Part shown: positions 24,346 to 33,283 of the stretch, in pieces
Layout of the letters: each line of letters starts with the position of its first letter
Position numbering within the stretch: position 1 is the stretch's first letter
Notes under the pieces: model-generated
What the model was told of the DNA's origin: nothing
Seen by the model: only the letters and a program-made list of their open reading frames with translations
Database searches by the model: none
Position numbers and translations under genes: made by a program
Assembly (NCBI RefSeq): GCF_051521495.1
Contig: NZ_CP150355.1
Location: forward strand, 558,001 to 622,000
Source: Sorangium sp051521495
GTDB taxonomy: Bacteria > Myxococcota_A > Polyangia > Polyangiales > Polyangiaceae
Direction of reading: 5' to 3'
Length of the DNA stretch: 64,000 bases

Positions 24346-25419
24346 GTGCTGCACCATGTTCGTCCGTTCCGCTCGGCCTGCCTCGGGGGGATCGCGCTCG
24401 CCGTCGCGGCCGGCTGCACGCAAGACCACGACCTCCTCGGCCGGGATCCGCCGACCGCGGCGAGCGCCTCCGGTGCAGGCGGCGGCCCGGGAGCGACAGC
24501 GAGCGGCGCGGCGACGACCACGGGCGCGGGCGGCGGCGACGCCGTCGAGCCGCCGGGGCCGACGAAGCTCACGGTGGTGAACGGCGTCAGCGATTACGGC
24601 GCGGTCCGCTTCTGCTTCCTCGCGTACCCCGACGGCACCGGCGCCGGCGTGGACCCCTGGCCGAGCGCCGCCGCGGGCCTCGCGTTCGCCCGGGCCGAGG
24701 AGGTCGAGCCACTGCGCTCGGCGATCCCCGAGGGGACGAGCCTGCGCGCGCACGTGATCGCCGGCGACCTCGGCGCGACGGAGGGGCTCGATTGCGCCGA
24801 GATCCTCGCGCTCGCCGCGGACAGCGCCGCCCCGATCGTGGCCGCGGGGCTCCCCGTGCTGCCGGCGCCCGTGTTCGCCGAGGAGAAGAGCCTCCTCCTG
24901 GTCGCCACCGGGTGTCTCGGCGGCGAGGGGCACACCCACGAAGGCGAGAAGCAAGGCTGCGGCGACGCCTATACGATCGACACGCCGACCGCGGGCCTCG
25001 TCGCGGTCGCCATGTCGCGGCGGACGAGCTTCGGCAAGGTGAGCCTGCAGGTCGCGCACGCGACCCCGGCGACGCCGGTGGTCCGCGTGGAGCTCACGCC
25101 CGGGCGCGATCTCGCGAGCGGGGTCACGCTCGCGGAGGACCTCTCCTACGGCGCGATCGCGCCGTTCCCGCCGTTCACCGGCTTCTCGCGCGACGAGCTC
25201 GGCACGCTCGAGGACGTCGCGATCGAGACCCGCGATCCCGTCGAGGGGGCGGTGACGTCCTCGGTGCGCATGCGCGAGATCCTGGCGAGCAGCGATGTGC
25301 CAGCCACCGGCGTCGCGGACGGCGAGGGGTTCGTGCTCGTGGCCGTCGGGGCTGCTCCGGGGGCGGCGCGCGGGTTCTGGAATCCCCTGACGTATTCGCT
25401 CGTGCGGGCAGATCCGTGA
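24346..25419 (+). CDS. putative lipoprotein, DUF4397-like
   Basis: Secreted or surface lipoprotein of 357 residues. A basic N-terminus and hydrophobic stretch (CLGGIALAVAAGC) end in a lipidation-type Cys at residue 24. A low-complexity Ala/Gly/Thr linker (about 35-70) follows, then a domain beginning LTVVNGVSDYGAVRF that resembles DUF4397-type beta-sandwich domains of myxobacterial lipoproteins. Paired Cys residues (around 88, 151, 187, 201) suggest disulfides. The start is a GTG 30 bp after the divergent methyltransferase start. Function unknown. Confidence 0.65.
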   Translation: MLHHVRPFRSACLGGIALAVAAGCTQDHDLLGRDPPTAASASGAGGGPGATASGAATTTGAGGGDAVEPPGPTKLTVVNGVSDYGAVRFCFLAYPDGTGAGVDPWPSAAAGLAFARAEEVEPLRSAIPEGTSLRAHVIAGDLGATEGLDCAEILALAADSAAPIVAAGLPVLPAPVFAEEKSLLLVATGCLGGEGHTHEGEKQGCGDAYTIDTPTAGLVAVAMSRRTSFGKVSLQVAHATPATPVVRVELTPGRDLASGVTLAEDLSYGAIAPFPPFTGFSRDELGTLEDVAIETRDPVEGAVTSSVRMREILASSDVPATGVADGEGFVLVAVGAAPGAARGFWNPLTYSLVRADP

Positions 25420-25943
25420 GCCCGTTCCCGCTCATTCCATCTCCGGCGAGCGTCCGGCGCTGACCGTATCTCGTCAGGCGGATCGATCACGCCGTGTCCG
25501 GCGGCGCCCGGCGGACTCGCCTCGATTCCGCCTCGGGCATGAACGAACCATCGAGCGCGGCTCGCAATCCCACGCTGCTCCCGCGAGCGCCGTGTTGTCC
25601 AGCGTTTGCGCAAGACCCTGATTGCCCCCGTACCGTCGTCTCGGGGTGTGTCCAGGGTGCCTGACGAGCTTGCAGCGCACGTTGTCTTATTGAAGGATGA
25701 GGGTCTGCCCCCTCGGCCTCGGGCGCTACCCTCTCTCCTCCGCAGGTCTGCCTTGCAGGCCTCGCCACGGCTCTGCCTGGCTTTTCGCCAAGCGCCGTCG
25801 CGCCGGGAAAATCGTGAGTCGCTCGACGAGCGGGAGCGCCCTGTACGGATGACAGGATGACATCACAGGATAATCGCGCGCCGTGACGATCGGATGAATC
25901 TCCAGTATAACGCGAGTGCCCAAATTCCGAGGGGGGAGAGAAC
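25420..25943. other. 524-bp intergenic region
   Basis: No recognisable gene on either strand; antisense frames here run into the FIST gene without protein-like content. It contains the candidate promoter at 25883-25911. Confidence 0.55.
25883..25911 (+). promoter_or_regulatory. candidate sigma70-type promoter of the FIST gene
   Basis: GTGACG (25883-25888), 17-bp spacer, TATAAC (25906-25911), about 33 bp before the FIST start codon. A purine-rich ribosome binding site (GAGGGGGGAGAGAAC) directly precedes the ATG at 25944. Confidence 0.5.
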
Positions 25944-27137
25944 ATGGGGACACAGGTATTTGTCGGGGCGAGCTCCGCGGCGGATCCGAAGATGGCGGCC
26001 TCGGAGGCGGTGGCGGCGGCGCTCCGCGGGCCTTTGCGCACTGAGCACGTGGCGCGACCGGCATTCGCCCTCGTCTTATCGACGGACCAGTACGACGCCG
26101 ACGCGCTCGCCGCGGCGGTGACGAGCGAGCTGCCTGGGGTCCCCTGGGCGGGGTGCTGTACCGCAGGGGTCTTCGCTGGCAGCCGGCTGCTCCGGCAGGG
26201 GCTCGTGGTGGGGCTGGTCGTCTCGGAGACCGTGCGTGTCGGCGTCGGGGTCGCGCAACCGGTGAGCCAGGATGGGCGGCGCGCCGGCGTGCTCGCCGCC
26301 TCGCGCGCTCTCGAGGCGTTCCCGTCGTCCGTCGAGGCGGGGTGGAGCCGCGCGCTCATCGTGCTGCCGGACGCGGTCACGGGCAACGCGGCCGACGTGG
26401 TGCGCGGCGCGGTCGAGGTCGGCGGGACGGGCGTCGTCTGGGCCGGCGGCGGCGCGGGGGACAACCTCCGCTTCGTGCGCACCGCGCAGTTCGCGGGCGG
26501 CAGCGCTTACTCGGACAGCGTCGTCGTGGTCGCGATCGACTCGCCGGCGCGCATGGCCACCGGCATCCGCCACGGCTTCCGGCCCTATGGCCCGCCCACG
26601 ATGGTCACCCGCGCCGAGGGCACGGTCCTCGCCGAGCTCGAGTACGAGGGCGCCTTCTCGGTCTACCAGCGCACCGCGCGGGCGAGGGGAGATCAGGTGA
26701 ACCTCGACGGCTTCGCCACGTTCGCCATGACCCACCCGCTCGGCATCCCGCAGGCCGACGGCGAGCACGTCATCCGCGACCCGCTGCGCGTTGTCTCGCC
26801 GGCGGGGCTCTACTGCGTCGGCGAGGTCCCGGACGGGTGCCTTATCCGCGTCATGGAGGGCGACCCCATCGGCCTCGTCGGCGCCGCGCGCGAGGCGGCG
26901 ACCACGGCGCGCGACGCTGTGGCCGGGCCCATCGCCGGCGCGTTCGTCTTCGACTGCATCTCGCGGTGCATGATGCTCGGCGACACGGTGCGCGACGAGC
27001 TGTCCACCTTCGAGAGCGAGCTCGGCCAGAGCGTCCCGGTGATGGGCTGTCTGACCTTCGGAGAGGTCGGCACGCTGGGCCGGGGAGTCCCGCAGTTTCA
27101 CAACAAGACCGCCGTCGTGCTCGCCCTGGGGGCCTGA
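25944..27137 (+). CDS. FIST-domain sensor protein
   Basis: 397-residue protein with FIST_N (about 25-200) and FIST_C (about 215-380) domains, predicted in the literature to bind small ligands such as amino acids and feed signal-transduction partners. Recognisable segments include GCCTAGVFAG near 69, VWAGGGAGDN near 165 and the C-terminal CISRCMMLGD and GCLTFGEVGT. There is no signal peptide or membrane segment, so it should be cytosolic. It has a strong ribosome binding site and lies 25 bp upstream of a histidine kinase gene on the same strand, forming a likely two-gene operon in which FIST output could modulate the kinase. Confidence 0.88.
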   Translation: MGTQVFVGASSAADPKMAASEAVAAALRGPLRTEHVARPAFALVLSTDQYDADALAAAVTSELPGVPWAGCCTAGVFAGSRLLRQGLVVGLVVSETVRVGVGVAQPVSQDGRRAGVLAASRALEAFPSSVEAGWSRALIVLPDAVTGNAADVVRGAVEVGGTGVVWAGGGAGDNLRFVRTAQFAGGSAYSDSVVVVAIDSPARMATGIRHGFRPYGPPTMVTRAEGTVLAELEYEGAFSVYQRTARARGDQVNLDGFATFAMTHPLGIPQADGEHVIRDPLRVVSPAGLYCVGEVPDGCLIRVMEGDPIGLVGAAREAATTARDAVAGPIAGAFVFDCISRCMMLGDTVRDELSTFESELGQSVPVMGCLTFGEVGTLGRGVPQFHNKTAVVLALGA

Positions 27138-27162
27138 GCGCCGTAGCGGTTGGAGCCCTGTC

Positions 27163-29076
27163 ATGGCGAGCGGCGAAGAACACGAGATCCAGGAGGAACG
27201 GCTGGCGCTCCTCAGCGTCCTCCAGGAGCTCACGGTCGCGGCGCTCGACCTCTTCGATCCGCACCAGTCGATGGCGCTCTTCCTGGAGCGGCTCGCCGAG
27301 CGGCTGCGCTGCATCGCGGTGCTCGTGCTCGTCGAGCCGGCGCCGCTCGCCCCGCGGCTCCTCGACGCCGCCGGGCTGTCGGCGAGCTCGCGCGCGCTGC
27401 CGATCCCGCCGCGCTCTCCGGCCGCGGCCGGCGGGCGCGCGCGCGCCGGCGAGGGCGCGGGCCTTTCCTTGACGTACCCCGAGTTGCCGTACCCCGAGTT
27501 GCCGTACCCCGAGCTCGCGCGGCCCGGGCTCGTGACGTGGCACTTCTCGCTGGAGGGCCAGGGCGACAGCGGCGCGTCCAGCCTCCTGCTCTGCTTCGAG
27601 GGCGAGCCCCCGTTCGCGCCCCGCTACCGGGGCATGATGCGCCGGCTCGCGGCGACCTTCCGCACGGCGCTCGTGCACCGCCTGCTCTACGCCCGCATGA
27701 TCGAGAACGAGCGCGAGCGGGCGCGGCACCTCGCCGCCGCGGAGGCGGGGCGCGCGGCGGCGGAGGCGGCGCAGCGCCGCGCGGCGTTCCTCTCGGAGGC
27801 GAGCCGGCTGCTCTCCAGCTCGCTCAATTACGAGGCGACGCTGGTGCGCGTCGCGCGCCTGCCGGTCCCGTTCGTCGCGGACTGGTGCATGGTCGACATC
27901 ATCGAGCGCGAGGCGATGCTCCGGCGCGCGGTCGTCGTCCACGCCGATCCCCAGAAGAGCGAGCTCGCGCGCCTCCTGCAGGGCCAGACGCCGATGGACT
28001 CGGTCCTCCCGTCCGGCGTCGCGCGCGTGCTGCAAACGGGCGAGGCGGCGCTCTGCGAGGTCGCGGGCGCGCCCGCCGCGCCGGAGAGCGAGGGCGAGGT
28101 CGGCTCGTACGACAGCGAGCCCCCGGTGTCGGCCAGCGAGGCGCTCCTCATGGAGCTCGGCCTCCGGCGCTACATCTCCGTGCCGCTCGTCACGCGCGGC
28201 ACGATGCTCGGCGTGCTCACCATCGCGTCCGGCCGCGACGATCTGCTGTACGGCGCGGAGGACCGGGCGCTCGCCGAGGATCTCGGGCGGAGGGCCGCGC
28301 TGGCGATCGACAACGCGCGGCTGTACGAGAGCGCGCAGCGCGCGATCCGGGCCCGGGAGGAGCTCGTGGCGGTGGTGTCGCACGACCTCAAGAGCCCGCT
28401 CGCCACCATCGTCATGAACACGAGCCTCCTGCGCCGGAAGCTGCCGAGCTCGGACGAGGGGGTCGACGTGCGTCGCCCCGTCGAGCGCATCCAGAAGGCG
28501 GCCGATCGCATGAACCGCCTCATCCGCGATCTGCTCGACCTGGCGAAGCTCGACGGCGGCCACATCTCCATCCAGCCGGTGCCGCACGACGTCGCTGGCC
28601 TCCTCGGCGATGCCATCGAGCTCCTGCGGGAGGAGGCGGCGGAGAAGTCGCTGCGCCTCGAGCAGAGCGTCGAGCTCGGCGTCGATCGGGCGCTCTGCGA
28701 TCGCGAGCGGATCCTGCAGGTGATCGCCAACCTCGTCGGCAACGCGATCAAGTTCACGTCGGCCGGCGGCGAGGTCGCGGTCCGGGCCGAGCCGTGGGGC
28801 CGGGAGGTCCGCCTCTCGGTGCGCGACACGGGCCCGGGCATCCCGGAAGATCAGCGGGCGAGGATCTTCGAGCGCTACTGGCAGGCGAAGGAGACGGCCC
28901 ACAAGGGCACGGGGCTCGGCCTCTCCATCGCGAAGGCGCTCGTCGAGGTGCACGGCGGGCGGATCTGGGTCGAGAGCAAGGTGGGCGAGGGGAGCACGTT
29001 CTTCTTCACGCTGCCGATGGTGGAGGCCGCGGGCGCGACCTCGGGAGTCACGGCGGGCACGCGCCTCGGGGCGTGA
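27163..29076 (+). CDS. GAF-domain sensor histidine kinase
   Basis: Cytosolic histidine kinase of 637 residues. An N-terminal GAF-like region (about 10-185), interrupted by a YPELP repeat (about 105-120), leads into a helical linker, a second GAF domain (about 215-385), a HisKA domain with phospho-acceptor His in VVSHDLKSPLA near 404, and an HATPase domain with N box LVGNAIKFT, G1 DTGPGIPE and G2 GTGLGLSIAK. No transmembrane segment is seen. It probably phosphorylates a response regulator encoded elsewhere, since none is adjacent. GGAG lies 6 bases before the ATG. It is the second gene after the FIST sensor. Confidence 0.92.
   Translation: MASGEEHEIQEERLALLSVLQELTVAALDLFDPHQSMALFLERLAERLRCIAVLVLVEPAPLAPRLLDAAGLSASSRALPIPPRSPAAAGGRARAGEGAGLSLTYPELPYPELPYPELARPGLVTWHFSLEGQGDSGASSLLLCFEGEPPFAPRYRGMMRRLAATFRTALVHRLLYARMIENERERARHLAAAEAGRAAAEAAQRRAAFLSEASRLLSSSLNYEATLVRVARLPVPFVADWCMVDIIEREAMLRRAVVVHADPQKSELARLLQGQTPMDSVLPSGVARVLQTGEAALCEVAGAPAAPESEGEVGSYDSEPPVSASEALLMELGLRRYISVPLVTRGTMLGVLTIASGRDDLLYGAEDRALAEDLGRRAALAIDNARLYESAQRAIRAREELVAVVSHDLKSPLATIVMNTSLLRRKLPSSDEGVDVRRPVERIQKAADRMNRLIRDLLDLAKLDGGHISIQPVPHDVAGLLGDAIELLREEAAEKSLRLEQSVELGVDRALCDRERILQVIANLVGNAIKFTSAGGEVAVRAEPWGREVRLSVRDTGPGIPEDQRARIFERYWQAKETAHKGTGLGLSIAKALVEVHGGRIWVESKVGEGSTFFFTLPMVEAAGATSGVTAGTRLGA
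27466..27511 (+). repeat. 15-bp in-frame tandem repeat x3 in the kinase gene
   Basis: Three near-identical 15-bp units encode YPELP-YPELP-YPELA in the loop of the N-terminal region of the histidine kinase. Confidence 0.85.
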
Positions 29077-29188
29077 CAGCGGCGCTCGGGGTTTGCCGTA
29101 CAGCCGTGTAATCACCCTGCTGACGCAGGAGGATCTCTTCACGCCGTGCGTTGGCGGGCCGATCCCTTCATCGCTATACCTCGCCACG

Positions 29189-31147
29189 ATGAAGCACGTC
29201 GGGAATGACAGGGGCGACGCGGCGCCGGCCCAGGCTCGATGGGTCGATGACGAGAGGGAGCTCGTCGGGGCCGCGTTGCGGCTGCTGGGTATCCGCAACC
29301 TCGTGCTCGCGATCCACGATCCGAGCTTTCCCTCGGACGACGCCGAGGACGTCGGGCGCGGGTCCCCGTACACCGAGGGGGGACACCGATTCCTCCGGTT
29401 CGCGCGGGATCTCGGCTTCAACGGCGTCCAGCTAGGCCCGCAGGGGGAGACCTCGGCCGACAACGCGTCTCCGTACGACGGCACCATCTTCTCGCGGAGC
29501 ACGCTGTCGATCGCGCTCGCCCGGCTGGTCGAGGACGGCCCCTCTGGCGCGCTCCTCCGCCCCGAGTCGCTGGGGAAGATCGTCGCCGGGCGGCCTCCTG
29601 GCAGCGAGGAGCGCGCGCAGCACGGCTATGCCTACCGCGCGCAGCGCGTCGCGCTCCGCGAGGCGTACGCGTCGTTCGAGGGCCGGCGGAGGCGCGGCGA
29701 GCTCGGCGACGTTGGCGACCTCGAGCACCGCCTCGACGCGTTCAGGCGGCGGAACGCCGCGTGGCTCGAGAGGGACGGGCTCTACGGCCCCCTCTGCGCC
29801 GAGCACCGGAGCGGCTGGTTCCACGGCTGGTCTGGCGAGCCGGCTCTGGATCGGCGCCTCTTCGCGCCTGGCCCTGGCGAGGTGGTCGCGTGCGGGGAGC
29901 GCAGGAGAGAGCTCCTCGACCGGTACCGCGACGAGCTCGGCTTCTACGCCTTCTGCCAGCTCCTCGCGCACGAGCAGCACGCGGCGCTCCGGGCGGTGAC
30001 GGCCGATCTCGGGCTCAAGCTCTATGGCGATCTGCAGATCGGCTACTCGCCTCAGGATGCCTGGGCCTACCAATCGGTCTTCCTGAAAGGCTACCTGATG
30101 GGGGCGCCGCCGAGCCGGACCAACCCGGACGGCCAGGTGTGGAGCTACCCTGTCCTCGATCCGGCGCAGTACGCGGACGCGTCCTCCGGCGGGCTCGCGC
30201 TCGTGCGGGCGCGGATGGACAAGATGTTCGACGAGTTCGACGGGGTGCGCCTCGATCACCCGCACGGGCTCGTCTGCCCTTGGGTATACGCCGCCGACGC
30301 CCCCGATCCGCTCCGCGCCGTCCAGGGCGGGGCGCGGCTCTTCTCGTCGCCCGACCTGCCGGAGCACCCGTTGCTCGCGCGGTACGCCATCGTCTCTCCT
30401 GCGCAGCTGAACCGCGCCGTGCCCAGGTACGCTGACGACTGGGTCACCTCGCTGTCCCCGGAGCAGGTCGGGCGCTACAGCGTGATCTTCGACACGATAG
30501 CGCGCTGCGCGGAGGCCCGCGGGCGCGCCATCTCCGACGTCGTGTGCGAGGTCCTGAGCACGCTCCCGTTCCCGCTCGGGGCCGTGCTCGACCGCCACGG
30601 GCTCGGGCGCTTCCGGGTCACGCAGAAGGCCGATCTCGACAACCCGAAGGACGTCTACCGCAGCGAGAACGCCGTGCCTGCCGACTGGATCATGGTGGGG
30701 ACCCACGACACGCCGCCGCTCTGGAGGCTCCTCGACACGTGGGAGCGGGCCTCCGCGCTGGGGCGGCAGGCGGCGTACCTGGCCACGCGCCTCGCGCCCT
30801 CGCCGGCCGAGGAGGGCGCGATGGCGCGCACGCTCGCGTCCGACCCTCGCGCGCTGGCGCAGGCCAAGCTCGCCGACCTCTTCGCGAGCCAGGCGTCGAA
30901 CGTGATGGTCTTCTTCGCCGATCTGCTCGGTATGAAGGAGATCTACAATGCCCCCGGGACGGTGGGCGACCACAACTGGTCGCTGCGGGTGCCTCGCGAT
31001 TACGAGCGATCCTACCTGGAGATGCGCGCGCGCGGCGCGGCCCTCGATCTCCCCCGCGTGCTCGCGCTCGCGCTGCGCGCGCGCGGGGGCGCGGAGTCAG
31101 CGGAGCGCGGGAACCTCGCCAGGCGGCTGGAGCGTCGCGCGGGCTAG
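29189..31147 (+). CDS. GH77-family 4-alpha-glucanotransferase, divergent
   Basis: Transfers alpha-1,4-glucan segments (amylomaltase activity), used in maltodextrin and glycogen turnover in the cytosol. The 652-residue product has GH77 landmarks: LYGDLQIGYSPQDAWAY near 282, the nucleophile Asp in VRLDHPHG near 353, a probable acid/base Glu in CEVLS near 453 and the third carboxylate in GTHDTPPLW near 510. Spacing and insertions differ from MalQ, and the AEDLG motif is replaced, so the exact acceptor is uncertain. The start is the ATG at 29189; upstream codons in frame read across an unlikely leader. It follows the kinase operon by 112 bp. Confidence 0.8.
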   Translation: MKHVGNDRGDAAPAQARWVDDERELVGAALRLLGIRNLVLAIHDPSFPSDDAEDVGRGSPYTEGGHRFLRFARDLGFNGVQLGPQGETSADNASPYDGTIFSRSTLSIALARLVEDGPSGALLRPESLGKIVAGRPPGSEERAQHGYAYRAQRVALREAYASFEGRRRRGELGDVGDLEHRLDAFRRRNAAWLERDGLYGPLCAEHRSGWFHGWSGEPALDRRLFAPGPGEVVACGERRRELLDRYRDELGFYAFCQLLAHEQHAALRAVTADLGLKLYGDLQIGYSPQDAWAYQSVFLKGYLMGAPPSRTNPDGQVWSYPVLDPAQYADASSGGLALVRARMDKMFDEFDGVRLDHPHGLVCPWVYAADAPDPLRAVQGGARLFSSPDLPEHPLLARYAIVSPAQLNRAVPRYADDWVTSLSPEQVGRYSVIFDTIARCAEARGRAISDVVCEVLSTLPFPLGAVLDRHGLGRFRVTQKADLDNPKDVYRSENAVPADWIMVGTHDTPPLWRLLDTWERASALGRQAAYLATRLAPSPAEEGAMARTLASDPRALAQAKLADLFASQASNVMVFFADLLGMKEIYNAPGTVGDHNWSLRVPRDYERSYLEMRARGAALDLPRVLALALRARGGAESAERGNLARRLERRAG

Positions 31148-31342
31148 CCCCGCGTTCGCCAGAGCGGCTCCTGGTCCCGGTAGAGGAGCTCGGCCCGAGC
31201 TACTTCGGGCTCCTGACAATTCCCGTCATTGGTTGGCATCTTTAGCGGGAAATTGAACAGGGAGGCGAGGAGAGGGGGAGATTCATGAGATCTTACTCCC
31301 CGTCTCCCCGTGAATTCCCCCCGAAAAACTCGCGGGGATGCT

Positions 31343-32839
31343 TCAGTTCGGGCTCCACACGGCCCACTTCCCCGACGTGGCCCATGTGTCGCTCGCGTCC
31401 TTGAACGCGCCTATGAACGCGGCGCTCGAGTCGAAGAAGTCGCCCGTCGGCACGGCCGCGTCCGCTGTCAGGGGCTTCGCGGGGCCGAAGACCGGCGCGG
31501 AAGGGTTGAAGCAGTCCAGGAGGCCGGGGTCCGTATCCCGATTCTTCCGCTCGGGTTCGCTCAGGAACCCGATCTCGTCGAAGCCGCCGTCGTCGTCCTG
31601 GAGAATGCCTGTCCCGTCGCTCGACTCGGCGTAGGCGAAGTGATTCACCAGATTGAAAAAGATCGAGCTCGATAGGTTCTGCTCGGTGTTCGGGTCGCGC
31701 ACGTCGAGGCCCGACTCGAAGCCCGTGACGATCGTGTTGAAGATGTGCGCCTTCGTCGACCGGCGAAGCAGGATGCCGTACTGCTCCTTGTCCACGTCCA
31801 CGCCTTTCCCGCAGAGCGTCGCGTTGTAGATCGTGGGCTCGCTCCGAGGCTCCAGCGCCGGCGTGAGCGCGAGCGGGTCGTTGTCCCCCTCGAACCCGTT
31901 CGTCTCCTCCGCGACGTTCGGATCCTGCTGCGCCACGAGGAACTGGAGCTTGCCGCGATAGCCCTGGTCCCAGTCGAAGGCGTCGTCGCCGCTGTACTGG
32001 CAGGCGAGGTGCTTCGCGTTCACCGTGCCTCCGAAGAACTCGAAGCAGTCGTCGGACACGTGCCTCACCTGGACGAAATCGATGATCGTCCCCCGGCCGA
32101 CCCCGCCGAGGGTGAGCCCGTTGATCTCGTTGTTCGGCGCGATCTTCACGCCGGAGTACTCGATGCGCACGTATTTGAGCGTGCCGCTCGAGTCGTTGTC
32201 GTCGATCCCCCCGTATTGCCCGTTGTTCGTCAATCCCTCGATCTGGCCCGGGGTGCGCACGCCGTCCGCGTCCACGTGGTTGGTCGGCGCGTTGCCGAGG
32301 AGGATGACGCCGCCCCAGTCGCCGGCCCTGCGATCCTTCGGGGGCTTGCTGCTCGTGAACACGACGGGCTCATCCCTCGTGCCCACGGCGATGAGCTTGG
32401 ATCCGGGGTGCACCACCAGGGCGGCGGGGACCTGCGGGTTCGTCTCGCCGAGGACGGTCGTGCCCTTCTCGATGGTCAGCGTCGCCCCGGCCGAGACGTT
32501 CACCTGGCCCTTGAGGATGTAATTCTTGTCACATTTGAGCGTGAAATCCTCCGTGATATCGCCGGTGATCTCGACGGCCGGCGTGTCGGCCGTCGCGCAC
32601 CGTCCCGTCATGCTGTCGCCCTCGCCGCCGGCTGATCCGTTCGACGAGGGGACGCAGACGCTCTCCGTGAGATTGCAGACGGCGCCGTCGAACTGCGCGC
32701 AGTCCGCGTCCGAAGTGCATTGCACGCTCCGCTGCTCGACGAGGAGCGAGCACGCGACGGCGCCCGTGGCCAGGGCGCCCATGGCGAGCGTGAGCGCGGC
32801 GGCAGACGATGAATCGACAGGACGTCGCTTGTGGTTCAT
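31343..32839 (-). CDS. putative lipoprotein with right-handed beta-helix
   Basis: Surface lipoprotein of 498 residues. The signal segment (about 12-30) ends GAVAC, a lipidation-type Cys. A Cys-rich spacer (CTSDADCAQFDGAVCN) follows, of the kind common in myxobacterial secreted proteins, then a long region rich in IEKGTTVLGE- and WGGVILLG-type turns typical of parallel beta-helix repeat proteins (about 90-450). Acidic DxD/N clusters (DDNDSSG, FEGDNDPL) may bind calcium. Function unknown; binding or cleavage of polysaccharide is possible but no catalytic motif was found. The ATG at 32839 is preferred over a TTG six codons upstream. It converges with the GH77 gene. Confidence 0.75.
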   Translation of the reverse strand: MNHKRRPVDSSSAAALTLAMGALATGAVACSLLVEQRSVQCTSDADCAQFDGAVCNLTESVCVPSSNGSAGGEGDSMTGRCATADTPAVEITGDITEDFTLKCDKNYILKGQVNVSAGATLTIEKGTTVLGETNPQVPAALVVHPGSKLIAVGTRDEPVVFTSSKPPKDRRAGDWGGVILLGNAPTNHVDADGVRTPGQIEGLTNNGQYGGIDDNDSSGTLKYVRIEYSGVKIAPNNEINGLTLGGVGRGTIIDFVQVRHVSDDCFEFFGGTVNAKHLACQYSGDDAFDWDQGYRGKLQFLVAQQDPNVAEETNGFEGDNDPLALTPALEPRSEPTIYNATLCGKGVDVDKEQYGILLRRSTKAHIFNTIVTGFESGLDVRDPNTEQNLSSSIFFNLVNHFAYAESSDGTGILQDDDGGFDEIGFLSEPERKNRDTDPGLLDCFNPSAPVFGPAKPLTADAAVPTGDFFDSSAAFIGAFKDASDTWATSGKWAVWSPN

Positions 32840-33283
32840 TGCGATGACCGAACACAAAGAGGGCTGTTGACGCCGCTGAGCGCTGGCCGGCGCACGGCGC
32901 GCGGCGCACGGCGCGTTCGAGAGAGACGGTTGGGCGCCGGAGCCGGGGCAGGATCATCGCGCCGGCGCTCTTCTGGAGCGATGTGGAGCGAGCTGAGCCG
33001 CCGCGCCGCGCGCGGAGGAGATCGAGGGCTTCGCGAACGCCACGGCCGTCCTCGCTGGCAGGGCTGAAGCGGGCGCTCTGATCTGGCGCAGAGGAGAACA
33101 AATAGAATTGCTTCTGTCAAGTAGGACCGTGGTGTCCGGACGACCCGAGCTGGCGAAAACCGGCGCTCTGAGATCAATGCATTCGCGAGAACGTCACAGG
33201 GCGGCCGCTTCGAGGTAACAGGTCGGGGGCATTCTCCGGGCCGGGCTGGCCTCCCTCTGGGGGCTCGATCCGGCACACGTCGA
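32840..33283. other. 444-bp divergent intergenic region
   Basis: Separates the beta-helix lipoprotein (minus) from a Ser/Thr kinase (plus). No recognisable gene. A relatively AT-rich patch at about 33098-33122 contains, on the minus strand, TTGACA (33115-33120) but no matching -10 at normal spacing. Confidence 0.5.

Noticed and set aside
25487..26482. Minus-strand frame spanning the intergenic gap and the FIST gene
   Set aside because: Its coding-like length comes from the antisense of FIST; the part in the gap has no protein-like features.
31186..31215. Terminator hairpin after the GH77 gene (GCCCGA/TCGGGC)
   Set aside because: The stem is only six pairs, overlaps an alternative palindrome and has no T-run; too weak to call.
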